64,000 bases of DNA from Thiohalobacter thiocyanaticus (GCF_003932505.1 NZ_QZMU01000001.1:1550001-1614000); one strand, 5' to 3'. Positions 40,429 through 50,708 are shown, counted from the first letter of the stretch. Program-made: numbers and translations. The notes: generated from the sequence alone by a model not told the origin.

Positions 40429-41137
40429 TCACGGCAGATACATGGGTAAAACCGCCCCCGCCGTCGAACCGTGTTGGCCAGTTCGAATGTAGCCCCAAGG
40501 TCCTTTGTGCCGGTGCTGCGGGCGAGGTGGGCGTGAAATACAAGACCCGCCCCGGTGGAGCCGCTTGCGGAAATCGATGCGTCCTGGACCAAATCGTGGG
40601 GCGGAGTTGACCTGCAATGGACCTCGGATAGCCCGTCCTTGTCCTCCAAGTAACAGGGCCAAACCGGCCGTCGACGGTCCCCTGGCACCGATGCGGATGC
40701 GGGTCCGCGGGTGGTAACGATGGCTTGTTGATCACGCTGTTGAGCACGGCTTGCTGAACCAGCTCGCGTCAAAGAACAAGAACCAGATCCGGGTCCAAGT
40801 CCATTCTCGAATCCACGCCCTGCAGCTGCATGAAGGCCTCTTGTTTTCCACGGAAGCACTCCTCGACCACCTCCTCGACATCGTTCTCCATGAGATTGAG
40901 CGCATAGCCCAGCTCATTGATCCGGTACAGGGAGAGCAGCTGGATCAGGTTGGAGTTCAGCCGCTTGGCCTCGTAGCGCAGCTTGCTCATGTCGCGCACG
41001 GCGGGATCGCTGGCCGCGGTCTCGCCCGCGCCGAGCTCATCCAGCGCGCCAATCAGCATCCCGACGGAATTCTTCATGTCATGGACGGAGTTGGCCAGGA
41101 TCAGCGAGAAGTCATAAGGCTCCGGCTCGGTGGACAT
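40429..41137 (-). pseudogene. Sensor histidine kinase, 3' half broken by indels
   Basis: The N-terminal 110 residues are clean: FSLILANSVHDMKNSVGMLIGALDEL contains the phospho-acceptor helix (HDMKN), with no sensor or membrane part before it. After about 40780 the HATPase part continues across frames: ELVQQAVLNSVIN, DGYPRSIAGQL, GLYFT, VARLHRHKG, GGAVFTMYLP. It starts 14 bp after the receiver-TPR gene, so the two make a cytoplasmic two-component pair. The disruption falls in the same low-quality block as moaB. Confidence 0.7.
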
Positions 41138-41151
41138 ACAGGCTCCTCGTA

Positions 41152-42776
41152 TCAGCCGTTCTGCATGGCACCCGCCATGCTGCGGCAGGCACGCTTGAGA
41201 TTGTTGCGCCAGTCACGGTGGATTTCGTCACGCTCGGCGGCCCGGATATAGTCCAGCGCCCGACTCAGGTGTTCCCTGCTGGGACCGCTGTGCTTCATAT
41301 ACAGGACCAGGGAGTGCGCCGCGTTGAGATTGAACACGGCATTGTTGGGCATCACCTTCACGGCATTGGTGAAGAAGTCGATGGATTCCTCGATCTTCCC
41401 GGCATTGACCAGGGCCACGCCCTCGTTATTGAGGTCAACGACCTCCTTGCGGGCAGTACTGATCAGGTCCGCACCGGCCTCGGCCAGCCCGGCCTCCTCG
41501 TAGACCCGTGACAGGCGGCTGAGCACGCCCTCGTCATCATGGTGGTTCTTGACCAGGGCACGGGCCATCTCGTGGGCCTGGTCGGTGCACCCCTGTGCCA
41601 GGCAGGTCTGAATCAGCTCATTGCCGGCCGCCTCATCGAGCAGCTCGGGCTGGTTGCGGACCAGTTCCAGCGCGTCCTCCAGCACCGCCTGTGCCTGCTC
41701 GGGCCTGCCCAGGGCCTGGTGTACCCCGCTTTCGGCCACGGCCGCGACCAGGCCGGCCCGCGGATCATTCCGGCATTCGTGGCGCAATTGATCGACGATC
41801 CTGGCCGCCTCCTTGGCGTTACCCTGTTTGACCAGCACCCGCGCCAGGCCGCTGAAGTCCGTGGGCTGGCGCAGCACCGAGGCGCGCCCGACCCGCAGGG
41901 CCTGACGCCTGGCCTTCTCGGTGGTGTCATAGTCTGGGTTGAAGTCGGCGATGTCGGCCAGCGCCCGCTGGCGCTGCACGGATTTGGGCGAGACCGCCAC
42001 CGCCGCCTGCAGACTGTCCTGGGCCGCTGCCGGATCGCCCTTGCGCTCCAGTGCCCGGGCGCGCCAGTCATAGGCGGCGACGAAATTGCGCTGTTGTTCG
42101 ATCACGGTGTCGAAGGTGGCGATCGCGGCAGCATAGTCCTGACGGTGGAACTGGACCCGGCCCAGCCCCATCCGGGCCCAGGGCAGTTCGCGGTCATCAG
42201 TATCTCGCCGACCAGCGTCTCGGCCTGGTCGAATTCGCCGATGTTGAGCAGCATGTCGGTCTTGAGCTTGAGCAGTTCGTAGCGGAACTTGCTGCCCTGG
42301 TCGATGAGCTCGTCGCACAGCCTGATGACCCTGTTGTAGTCCTGCTGTGCCAGTGCCCTGGCCACCGGCGTCAGCAGGACCTTCTTGTCCAGCAGCTTCT
42401 TCAGCCGCGCCTGCAGCACCGTCTTGGTCACCGGCTTGGACAGGTAGGCGTCGGGCTGATACTCCAGCGCCCCCATGACCATTTCGGACGTGTTCTCGGC
42501 AGTGACCATGACGAAAGTGGTGTCATAGGGCAGCAGGTCACGATGCTTGGCTTCCTCCAGGACCTGCTGGCCATCCTTGCCCTCGCCCAGATTGTAATCG
42601 CACAGCACGATCTCGAAGCGACGCGCCTGCATCCGCTCGATGGCTTCCTCCCCGTTGCGCGCCTGCTCGATGGTATCGGCCCCGTACATGGCCAGCATGC
42701 TGCGCAGCATTGAGCGCATCTCGGGAAAATCATCCACCACCAGGATGGTCCTGCCTTTGAGGTTCCACAAAGCCAT
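41152..42776 (-). CDS. Response regulator with TPR domain, one frameshift
   Basis: About 541 residues when the frame is restored. Receiver at 1-125: ILVVDDFPEMRSMLRSML, acceptor Asp in IVLCDYNLGEGKDG, and Lys in YLSKPVTKT. TPR-like helical repeats follow (RMGLGRVQFHRQDYAAAIATF, AVKVMPNNAVFNLNAAHS). There is no DNA-binding domain, so it acts by protein contact. The frame changes near 42190-42206, between GEIL and DRELPW; restoring one G in a short run repairs it. Its kinase is the next gene. Confidence 0.8.
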
Positions 42777-42939
42777 GGAAAAATCCGCTGTTACATGACT
42801 ACAGGAGTTGTGTCGGCGGGGCGGGAAAAAACTCAACCCGCCGCGGCCCGGGGCCGTCGTCGGGTTGGGATGGGCACACGCAAGCAAGGCGTACTTAGTA
42901 ACAATATGATTTTAAATAAATTCAACCCGCGGGCAGGAC

Positions 42940-43350
42940 TCAGACGTAGCGCGCCTCGCGCACCAGGTGTCGGTTGTCCTTGTCCCACTGCTCGATGCCG
43001 CCGGCCAGGCTGTAGACCTCCTTGAAGCCCATCTTCTGCAGGGTGTCGGCCGCCATGGCCGAACGCCCGCCGGAGGCGCAGTACACCACCACGGGCTTGT
43101 CGCGGGCATTGACCAGCGGTTCCGCCCGCTTGGGGTACTGCGGATCGGCCGCGGCCTCCAGGATGCCGCGGGGGATCAGCATGGCGCCCTCGATGTGGGC
43201 CGATTCGTGCTCACTGGATTCGCGCACGTCCAGGATCATCAGGTCGGGGCGCTCCTGCTTCATCGACTCGAGCTGGTCACCGTCGACCTCCCTGATGCGG
43301 GATTTGGCGTCCCTGACGAAATCCATCAGGCCTTTCGGGGCATCGGACAT
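42940..43350 (-). CDS. Rhodanese-domain protein
   Basis: 136 residues from the ATG at 43350. The domain shows LMILDVRESSEHESAHIEGAMLIPRGILE, the active-site loop VVYCASGGRSA with catalytic cysteine, and GFKEVYSLAGGIEQW. Such proteins carry sulfane sulfur as a persulfide. The gap 42777-42939 contains an AT-rich stretch with no gene. Confidence 0.92.
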   Translation of the reverse strand: MSDAPKGLMDFVRDAKSRIREVDGDQLESMKQERPDLMILDVRESSEHESAHIEGAMLIPRGILEAAADPQYPKRAEPLVNARDKPVVVYCASGGRSAMAADTLQKMGFKEVYSLAGGIEQWDKDNRHLVREARYV

Positions 43351-43371
43351 GGTTTGCTCCTGTTCAGTTAT

Positions 43372-43475
43372 CGTCATTGCGAGGCGCTTCGCGCCGCGGC
43401 AATCTCCAACCGGCTGAGACTGCATTATGAGATTGCCACGCTGCGTTTATGCCCTTTGGGTACTCGCAATGACGG
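43372..43475. repeat. Copy of the CGTCATTGCGAGG/CGCAATGACG repeat
   Basis: CGTCATTGCGAGGCGCTTCG opens the copy and TACTCGCAATGACGG closes it; GGCAATCTC and GAGATTGCC lie inside as an inverted pair. A related fragment, TTATGCCCTATGGGTACTC, occurs at about 9331-9349. Confidence 0.75.
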
Positions 43476-43530
43476 AGCTTCGGTTTGAAAGTTGTCGAAT
43501 TGCCAAAGATGAGGCTACGGAAGCCAGATT

Positions 43531-44055
43531 TCAAAGATCGGCATCCCGCAGTTTCCAGGTGGGTTCGCCGCGCGCACCCACCACCCCCTCGCGCTGCAGC
43601 CAGGCCAGGGCGTCCTCGGCGTCGCTCTCGAACCAGAGCCGGGCCGAGCCGAGGCGGAAACTATAGCCCCAGGCATCCATGTCGGCCAGCAACCGGCCAC
43701 GGCCCACGCCGGGCAGGTGGTCGGCCAGCAGCACCTGCAGGTAGCATACCGCATCCTCCTCGGCATAGTCGCCGCCGGCGTCGGTGTGCAGGCCGCCGCG
43801 CCGCGGCGCGTCCATGCAGACATAGTGACAGGCCTCGTGCAGGGCCGAGTGCACCGGGGTGTCGGGGCGCACATACAACCGCGCGCCGATCAGTCCGGCC
43901 TCGGATTCGCCCCAGAAGCTGCCGGGGATCTCAGCCTCCGCCGCCACCGCGACCAATGCCAGGCCATAGCGCTCCAGCAGCCCGGGCAGGGTATCCCCGC
44001 CGAGCTCGGCAACGGTCATGACGGCGGGTCGGGTCTGGACTGTGGTGGTCGACAT
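43531..44055 (-). CDS. Small HExxH-motif protein, possible metallopeptidase
   Basis: 174 residues from the ATG at 44055, unrecognised. SALHEACHYVCMD (about residue 95) has the HExxH zinc-peptidase motif within a helix. A downstream acidic helix, GDYAEEDAVCYLQVLLADHL, could give the third ligand. The C-terminal part (GYSFRLGSARLWFESDAEDALAWLQ) looks like a separate small domain. There is no signal peptide, so it would act in the cytoplasm. It is divergent from glutaredoxin with a 47-bp gap. Confidence 0.6.
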   Translation of the reverse strand: MSTTTVQTRPAVMTVAELGGDTLPGLLERYGLALVAVAAEAEIPGSFWGESEAGLIGARLYVRPDTPVHSALHEACHYVCMDAPRRGGLHTDAGGDYAEEDAVCYLQVLLADHLPGVGRGRLLADMDAWGYSFRLGSARLWFESDAEDALAWLQREGVVGARGEPTWKLRDADL

Positions 44056-44102
44056 AGTGCGCACCCTGCGGAGACTTGTGGGGTAAGGATCCGGGGACGA
44101 GC

Positions 44103-44366
44103 ATGGCAAGACTGACAGTATACAGCACCGGGCACTGCCCGATCTGCGACAAGTCCAAGGCGTTGCTGCAGAAATGGCGCATCGCCTACAATGAAATCCG
44201 CATCGACGGCGACCCGGCCGCCCTGCGCGAGTTCAGTCGCCTCACCCAAGGGGCCCGCATGGTACCCCAGTTCACCCTCGACGGGGAATGGATCGGCGGC
44301 TTCGCCGACCTGACCGAACTGCACATGGAGGGCCGGCTGGACGAACTGATGGAGATCGGCTCCTGA
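44103..44366 (+). CDS. Glutaredoxin-family protein
   Basis: 87 residues. The redox motif is TGHCPICDKSKALL near the N-terminus, followed by the cis-proline region ARMVPQFTLDGEWIGGFADL. The GSH-binding GG is conserved. It reduces disulfides with glutathione. The CPIC centre differs from classical CPYC. Its stop lies 8 bp from the end of the convergent DUF3108-like gene. Confidence 0.92.
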   Translation: MARLTVYSTGHCPICDKSKALLQKWRIAYNEIRIDGDPAALREFSRLTQGARMVPQFTLDGEWIGGFADLTELHMEGRLDELMEIGS

Positions 44367-44374
44367 GTCATCCC

Positions 44375-45034
44375 TCAGGGTGACATCGTACTGAGTTCGA
44401 TCCGCGTCTGCGCCATCCCCGGCACCAGTGCGCCCGACTCATAGCGCAGGAAGCGGCCGGTGTCCGTCTCGAACCAATAGCTTGCCGACCATAGACTGCC
44501 GCGCCATCCCGTGGGTCGGACTTCCACCCGACGTGCCTGCCGCAGCCCCGCACCAACCGTCAGCATACTCGGCTCACGCCGCAACGCCTGCAGCCGCACC
44601 GGGCGATAATTATCCGGCCGTAGCATCCAGAATTCCAGCGTGTCATCACTCTCGTCAGCGCGCAGCAGCCATTGGCCCAGGGCAAAAGACAGCGCCTGAT
44701 ACCAGGGCAGCCCGTCCAGGGCGAAGTGGTAGTCGATCGTCCCGCCCCGGCCGGTACCGCTCACCACCACGGTCTCGTCCTGGCGCCGCGCCTCCAGATT
44801 CACGCCTTCGCCGCTGACCTGCCATTGCAGGGTATCCCCGCTGTCACTACAGCGGCTGAAGTAGACCTGTGTGTCCGACTGGGATGCGATCAATACCCAT
44901 TCACCCTCCTGGCGGTAACTCAAGGTCAGCTCCGAATCCTCTCCGCTCTGATGCTGTCGATACAACAGCGTCTCGGCGGCCTGCGACATCAACGCGCACA
45001 ATCCCAGCAGTACCAGCACAAACGCTTTCAGCAT
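44375..45034 (-). CDS. Exported DUF3108-like protein
   Basis: 219 residues from the ATG at 45034. A Sec signal (MLKAFVLVLLGLCALMSQAA) precedes a beta-rich domain with LTLSYRQEGEWVLIASQSD, GTIDYHFALDGLPWYQALSFAL and a C-terminal SYWFETDTGRFLRYES, which resembles DUF3108 periplasmic proteins. The function is unknown. Confidence 0.6.
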   Translation of the reverse strand: MLKAFVLVLLGLCALMSQAAETLLYRQHQSGEDSELTLSYRQEGEWVLIASQSDTQVYFSRCSDSGDTLQWQVSGEGVNLEARRQDETVVVSGTGRGGTIDYHFALDGLPWYQALSFALGQWLLRADESDDTLEFWMLRPDNYRPVRLQALRREPSMLTVGAGLRQARRVEVRPTGWRGSLWSASYWFETDTGRFLRYESGALVPGMAQTRIELSTMSP

Positions 45035-45184
45035 GGTGATCAACCTGATATGTCCTGTACGGGGGGGCCATTACACAGGGTGAATATTGCAGCCATATTG
45101 TATGTCTTAAAATCGCAATCGATATTTCATCAGGCTGTCATCCAGCGCTGCTAAAACGCTATAAACCCAAAGCCGGTGAAGCCG

Positions 45185-45982
45185 ATGAGTGAGACCCGAC
45201 ACTGCAGGGCCATCTGGATCTCCGATGTGCACCTTGGCACCCGTGGGTGCAAGGCCGAATTCCTGCTCGACTTCCTGCGCCATCACGAATCCGACTATCT
45301 ATATCTGGTCGGCGACATCGTCGACGGCTGGTCGCTGAAACGTTCCTGGTTCTGGCAGCAGAGCCATAATGATGTTCTGCAGAAGCTGTTGCGCAAGGCA
45401 CGCAAGGAAACACGGGTGATCTACATCCCCGGCAATCATGACGAGTTTGCGCGGGATTACGCGGAGGCGAATTTCGGCGGCATCGAAATCCGATCCAGCG
45501 CCGTCCATATCACCGCCGATGACAGGAAGCTTCTGGTCCTGCATGGCGATGAGTTCGACGGCGTGGTGAAGTTCGCCAGGTGGATCGCCGTGCTGGGCGA
45601 CATGGGCTATCAGTTCATGCTCTGGATCAATCACTGGTTCAATCACTTCCGCCGCCGCTTCGGCTACCCCTACTGGTCGCTGTCCGCCTATATCAAGGGC
45701 AAGGTCAAGAACGCCGTGCAGTTCATCGCTGATTTCGAGCAAGCCGTGGCCGAGGCCGCCCGCGAGCGCGGCGTCGACGGCGTGGTCTGCGGCCATATTC
45801 ACAAGGCGGAGATTCGCGACATCGACGGGATTCTCTATTGCAACGACGGCGACTGGGTGGAGAGCTGCAGCGCCCTGGTCGAGGACCCTGACGGCAGCCT
45901 GAGCATCGTCTACTGGGACCGGCTGGCGACAGCGGCCGAACCGATCCCGAGGCTGGTACACAACCGCCGCGATGCGGCCTGA
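45185..45982 (+). CDS. LpxH-like metallophosphatase (UDP-2,3-diacylglucosamine diphosphatase type)
   Basis: 265 residues from the ATG at 45185; GGTGAA lies five bases upstream, and a GTG at 45176 is less likely. Metallophosphoesterase motifs in order: SDVHLGTRG, VGDIVDGW, GNHDEF, LHGDEFDG and CGHIHKAEI. This group includes LpxH-type enzymes of lipid A synthesis and related phosphatases next to glycosyltransferases. The following gene is a glycosyltransferase, so a role in a glycolipid pathway is likely. Confidence 0.82.
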   Translation: MSETRHCRAIWISDVHLGTRGCKAEFLLDFLRHHESDYLYLVGDIVDGWSLKRSWFWQQSHNDVLQKLLRKARKETRVIYIPGNHDEFARDYAEANFGGIEIRSSAVHITADDRKLLVLHGDEFDGVVKFARWIAVLGDMGYQFMLWINHWFNHFRRRFGYPYWSLSAYIKGKVKNAVQFIADFEQAVAEAARERGVDGVVCGHIHKAEIRDIDGILYCNDGDWVESCSALVEDPDGSLSIVYWDRLATAAEPIPRLVHNRRDAA

Positions 45983-46027
45983 ACCTGCCCCGCCCCTCTT
46001 CCTCATCCACACGCCAGGGCGAAGCGC

Positions 46028-47235
46028 ATGCGCATTCTCATGATCTCCGACGTCTACTTCCCGAGGGTCAACGGCGTCTCGACCTCGATCAGGACCTTCA
46101 TGCGCAGCCTGCGCGCGCTGGGTCACGAGGTCAGACTGATCGCGCCGCGCTACGACGCGAAGCCGCGCAGGAACAGGACATCATCCGCATCGACGCCCGC
46201 CGGGTCTGGCTGGACCCGGAGGACAGGATGATGCGCGCCGGCACACTCTGGCACCAGAGACATGACATCGCGGCCTGGCGTCCCGACATCATCCATATAC
46301 ACACGCCCTTCGTGGCTCATTACCTGGGCATGAAGCTGGCCCGGAGGCTCGATATTCCGGTAGTCGAGACCTACCACACCTATTTCGAGGAATACCTGTT
46401 CCATTACATCCCCTTTCTGCCCCGCCGGCTGCTGCGCCAGGTCGCGCGGACCTTTACCCGGCGCCAGTGCAATGCCGTCGACGGCCTGATCGTGCCCTCG
46501 ACCGCGATGCAGCGGATCCTGCAGGATTACGGCGTGCGCAGTCCCATGAGCATCATCCCCACAGGGCTGGCGCTGAAAGACTTCCAGCGCGGTGATCGCC
46601 GCCGCTTCTGCGCGGAACACGATATTGATCAGAACCGTCCGATCCTGATGCACATCGGCCGTGTCGCGCACGAAAAAAACATCCGGTTTCTGCTCGAGGT
46701 GGTCGAGGAATTGAGTACACGTGTACCGGATGTACTCCTGGTCATCGCCGGCGAGGGTCCGGCCAGGGCGCATCTGCAGCAACTCACTGCCGAACTCGGC
46801 ATCGAGAATAACGTGCATTTCATCGGCTATCTGGAGCGCGGCCCGGCGCTATGGAACTGCTATTCCGCCGCTGACGTCTTCACCTTCGCCTCGCGCACGG
46901 AGACCCAGGGCCTGGTCCTGTTGGAAGCGATGGCGCTGGGAGTGCCGGTAGTCTCCACCGCCCGCATGGGCACGCACGACATCCTGGATGCGGGTCGGGG
47001 GGCGATCGTGGCCCGGGAAGAGGTGGAGGATTTCGCCGACAAGGTGGGCCAGCTGCTGGACAACGCCGGTTTCCGCGCCCTGCTCGGCAACGAGGGCCGG
47101 CACTATGCCCGCACCTGGTCGAGCGAGCGCATGACCGCAAAGCTGCTTCGGCTCTACGAACAGCTGGCACGCCAGCCGGCTCGCCTGCATGTCACCGGGC
47201 CGGCGCCGGCCATGGACCCGGCACGGCGCGGCTGA
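46028..47235 (+). CDS. GT4-family glycosyltransferase, one frameshift
   Basis: About 402 residues after repair. The N-terminus MRILMISDVYFPRVNGVSTSI is the sugar-acceptor domain; the C-terminal GT-B half has ILMHIGRVAHEKNI and the donor-binding ADVFTFASRTETQGLVLLEAM with its catalytic glutamates. It resembles glycolipid glycosyltransferases. The frame breaks near 46158-46162 (YDA then EAAQEQDIIRI); one G is missing from a short run. Its stop is 2 bp from that of the convergent kinase gene. Confidence 0.85.
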
Positions 47236-47237
47236 AT

Positions 47238-48599
47238 TCAGCCTTTCAGGGGAAACGCCAGCACCAGCCGCGCCCCGCCCAGCGCCGGGCTGGCATCGAT
47301 CTCCAGCCGGCCATCGTAGGCCTGCACGATGTCGCGCACCATGGCCAGGCCGATGCCATGGCCGGGAGTGGACTCATCGGCACGCACGCCGCGCCGGAGG
47401 ATCCCGGCCCGATCGGCTGCGCTGATACCCGGGCCGTCGTCCTCAACGCTGAGGCGCAGTTCATCGCTGTCGACCGCCGCCTGCACCCGCACCCGGGAGG
47501 CGGCCCACTTGCAGGCGTTGTCCAGTAGGTTGCCCAGCAGTTCCATCAGGTCGCCGGACTCGATGGCCAGCTGCAGCTCCGGGTCGACCTCCAGCCCGAA
47601 GTCCAGTCCCTTGTCGGCATGCACCTTGGCCAGCGAATCCGCCACCCGCTGCAGCGGGGCGCGCAGATTGACCGGCTCGCGCAGCCCGCCGCGGCCGGCC
47701 ATGGCGGCGCGCTGCAGCTGGTAGTCGACGATCTCCTGCATGCGCGCGGTCTGTTCCCCGATCACCTGCTTCAGATCCGCCGCCTGCGGCTGGGCCACCG
47801 CACCGCGGATCACGGCCAGCGGGGTCTTGAGGCTGTGGGCGAGATCGGCCATGGCATCGCGGTAACGCTGACGCTGGGTACGCTCGGCCTGAACGAAGTC
47901 GTTGAGATTATCAGTCAGCGGCCTCAGCTCATGGGGATAGACGCCGCCCAGGGCGCTCGTCTCGCCGGCGTGGATGCGGCGCAGGTCGGCCGAGATGCGC
48001 TGCAGCGGACGCAGCCCCCACTGCAGCACCAGCACCTGCACCACCAGCAGGATGGCGCCGGCCACGCCCAGCCACAGCACCAGGCTGCGGCGGAACTGCC
48101 ACAGCTGGTCGCGGAAGGCCGCGTCCGACTCCAGCACCCGCAGCACCAGATCCCGGCTTTCGCGCGGGGAGTATTCCCACACCACGCCGAAGCGCAGCTC
48201 GAACAGACCGTCCCGGCCGGCGGCGATCCGCTCGAAGTGGATCTGGCCGGAGTCCAGCGGGATATGGCGGTAGTCCAGTTCGCGGCCCAGCAGGGAACGT
48301 GAGGACCAAACCGGTGCAGCTGACTGGTCGGTGCCGGGTGCGATCACCTGGGCATAGCTGCCGGAGCCGGGCTGCTGCAGGCGCTGGTCGGGGTACTGGT
48401 CGGGCATCTGCACCCGGCCGTCGGCGTCCAGTTCCAGCACCCCGAGCAGGCCGTAGACCTGGGCCTGGAGCTTGGCCCGCACACCCTCGCGGGCACTGGC
48501 CTGGAAGGCCTGGTCCAGGGCCAGGCCGGTCAGGCCGAGAAAGGCGATCAGGATCAGCAGCCCGGCCAGGACCAGCCGGGTCTTGAGCGAGTTCAGCAT
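47238..48599 (-). CDS. PhoQ-like sensor histidine kinase
   Basis: 453 residues. Two membrane segments (about 10-30 and 175-195) enclose a periplasmic sensor, followed by a linker and the kinase core. The H-box is DLAHSLKTPLAVIRGAV, as in PhoQ; the ATPase has ELLGNLLDNACKWA, VEDDGPGI and GHGIGLAMV. Paired with the regulator 16 bp upstream. The signal is unknown; PhoQ relatives sense divalent cations, pH or peptides. Confidence 0.92.
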   Translation of the reverse strand: MLNSLKTRLVLAGLLILIAFLGLTGLALDQAFQASAREGVRAKLQAQVYGLLGVLELDADGRVQMPDQYPDQRLQQPGSGSYAQVIAPGTDQSAAPVWSSRSLLGRELDYRHIPLDSGQIHFERIAAGRDGLFELRFGVVWEYSPRESRDLVLRVLESDAAFRDQLWQFRRSLVLWLGVAGAILLVVQVLVLQWGLRPLQRISADLRRIHAGETSALGGVYPHELRPLTDNLNDFVQAERTQRQRYRDAMADLAHSLKTPLAVIRGAVAQPQAADLKQVIGEQTARMQEIVDYQLQRAAMAGRGGLREPVNLRAPLQRVADSLAKVHADKGLDFGLEVDPELQLAIESGDLMELLGNLLDNACKWAASRVRVQAAVDSDELRLSVEDDGPGISAADRAGILRRGVRADESTPGHGIGLAMVRDIVQAYDGRLEIDASPALGGARLVLAFPLKG

Positions 48600-48615
48600 G
48601 GTGGAGATGGAAGCT

Positions 48616-49296
48616 TCATGCTTCGCGCGCCAGCGCCAGCCGGTAGCCGCGCCCGCGCACCGTCTCGATGGGCTGCAGGGTGCCGTCCGGATCCAGCTTG
48701 CGCCGCAGCCGCCCGATGAAGACCTCGATGGTGTTGCTGTCGCGGTCGAAGTCCTGCTCGTAGATGTGCTCGGTCAGCTCGGTCTTGGAGATCACCTTGC
48801 CGGCGTGAAGCATCAGGTAATGCAGCAGACGGTATTCGTAGGCCGTGAGCTCCACCGGGCGGTCATCGACCGTCACCTGCTGGGCTGCCGGGTCCAGCGC
48901 CACCGGGCCGCAACGCAGTTGCGCCTGGCTCCAGCCGCCGCTGCGCCGCAACAGGGCACGTAACCGGGCCAGCAGCTCCTCGGTCTCGAAGGGTTTGACC
49001 AGGTAGTCGTCGGCGCCGGCCTCCAGGCCCTCGACCTTGTCCTGCCAGCGCCCGCGCGCGGTCAGGATCAGGATCGGCAGGCGCGCGCCGTCGGCACGCA
49101 GGCGCTGGATGACCTCCACGCCGGGCAGGCCCGGCAGGCCCAGATCGATGATGGCGATGTCGGCGGGAAACTCGCGCGCCAGGTACAGACCCTCTTCGCC
49201 GTCGCCGGCGGCATCGACGGCATAGCCCTGTTCGCGCAGGCTGGCGCTGAGCTGCTCGCGCAGGGCGGCCTCGTCCTCGATCACCAGTGCCTTCAT
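48616..49296 (-). CDS. PhoP-like OmpR-family response regulator
   Basis: 226 residues. Receiver: VIEDEAALREQL, acceptor Asp in IAIIDLGLPGLPG, and Lys in DYLVKPFETEEL. The winged helix follows, with LTAYEYRLLHYLMLHAGKVISK and SNTIEVFIGRLRRKLD. DNA-binding transcription factor partnered with the next kinase. Its ATG overlaps the stop of the PepSY gene by the ATGA arrangement. Confidence 0.94.
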   Translation of the reverse strand: MKALVIEDEAALREQLSASLREQGYAVDAAGDGEEGLYLAREFPADIAIIDLGLPGLPGVEVIQRLRADGARLPILILTARGRWQDKVEGLEAGADDYLVKPFETEELLARLRALLRRSGGWSQAQLRCGPVALDPAAQQVTVDDRPVELTAYEYRLLHYLMLHAGKVISKTELTEHIYEQDFDRDSNTIEVFIGRLRRKLDPDGTLQPIETVRGRGYRLALAREA

Positions 49297-49577
49297 CGCC
49301 CGGCGGCGTCCTGCCAGATCACCCGTACATGGCCGTCGCGGGTCAGCAGCTTGATACGGTAGGCGGACCGGCCGTCGCGCTCGACCCGCCGGGCCGACAG
49401 CACCCGTCCGCCGGTACGCTGTTCGATCTCGGCCACGGCCCGGTCCAGACCGGCATCGCCGCTTTCCTGGCGTGACTCCGGGCCCCGGTCATGGGGCGAC
49501 TCTGCCGGCGCCGGTCCTGCCAGCCCCGCCAGCAGGGCGCTCAGCAGCGCTGCCCGTATCAGTTGGCTGATTTTCAT
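49293..49577 (-). CDS. Exported PepSY-domain protein
   Basis: 94 residues. A signal (MKISQLIRAALLSALLAGLA) precedes one PepSY repeat: LDRAVAEIEQRTGGRVLSARRVERDG then YRIKLLTRDGHVRVIWQDA. Small PepSY proteins inhibit proteases or modulate sensors in the envelope. It is the first gene of the operon with the PhoPQ-like pair, which suggests it belongs to their signalling. Confidence 0.8.
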   Translation of the reverse strand: MKISQLIRAALLSALLAGLAGPAPAESPHDRGPESRQESGDAGLDRAVAEIEQRTGGRVLSARRVERDGRSAYRIKLLTRDGHVRVIWQDAAGR

Positions 49578-49765
49578 GATCTGATGAACCTGTCTGTTTC
49601 CAGTTTCTGTTATCGCAGCGGCGGCGGGGCCAGCGGGGCACAGGGTAAATCTAGCCCTACCCATCTGAACCCTCCCTGAATCCCGCCGGGGCCGCCCGGT
49701 TAGTGGCCCCGGCCGGTCTTGGAGTTGTAAACTCTCATGTTTCGCAGCCGGCAACAATATCCGCC

Positions 49766-50708
49766 ATGACCCAGGCACTGACCCTCAGGCAGCTGAAGAA
49801 AACCTACCCCAACGGCCTGACCGCCCTCAAGGGCATCGATCTGGATGTCGCCGAAGGCGATTTCTTCGCCCTGCTCGGCCCACAACGGCGCCGGCAAGTC
49901 CACCGCCATCGGCATCATCGCCTCGCTGGTCAACAAGACCAGCGGCTCGGTGCGGGTGTTCGGCCACGACCTGGACACCGATATCGCCGCGGCCAAGAGC
50001 TGCCTGGGACTGGTGCCGCAGGAGTTCAATTTCAACATGTTCGAACCGGTGGTGGAGGTGGTGGTCAACCAGGCCGGTTACTACGGCATTCCCCGGGCAC
50101 TGGCCTTCGAACGGGCGGAGCAGTACCTGAAGGAGCTGGGCCTGTGGGACAAGCGCCGGGTCATGGCGCGCAACCTCTCCGGCGGCATGAAACGCCGGCT
50201 GATGATCGCCCGCGCCCTGGTCCACCGGCCGCGGCTGCTGATCCTGGACGAGCCCACCGCCGGCGTGGACATCGAGATCCGCCGCTCCATGTGGAACTAT
50301 CTGCGCCTCATCAATGAACAGGGAACGACCATCATCCTCACCACCCACTACCTGGAGGAGGCCGAGAGTCTGTGCCGCAACATCGCCATCATCGACGACG
50401 GCGAGATCATCGAGAACACCAACATGAAGGTGCTGCTGAACAAGCTGCACACCGAGACCTTCGTGCTGGACCTGCGCGAGCCGATCGAGGCGGTCCCGCC
50501 GGTGGCGGGCTACCGGGTCAACCGGGTGGATGCCTGCACCCTGGAGGCCGACATCTCACGCGAATGCAGCCTCAACGGCCTGTTCACGGAATTGAGCAAA
50601 TACGGCATCGAGGTGCTGAGCATGCGCAACAAGAGCAACCGGCTGGAGCAGCTGTTCCTGGATCTGGTCGATGAGAACAGCGAGCACCGCAAGGGAGCCG
50701 CCGGATGA
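49766..50708 (+). CDS. ABC transporter ATPase (YadG-like), one frameshift
   Basis: About 313 residues after repair. It begins MTQALTLRQLKKTYPNGLTAL. The frame breaks at the Walker A site: an extra C near 49880 disrupts ALLG(H/P)NGAGKST. After that the Q-loop VPQEFNFNMFEPVVE, the signature LSGGMKRRLMIARAL, Walker B LLILDEPTAGVD and the H-loop LTTHYLEEAE are all in place. It energises the permease whose start it overlaps (ATGA). Confidence 0.88.
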
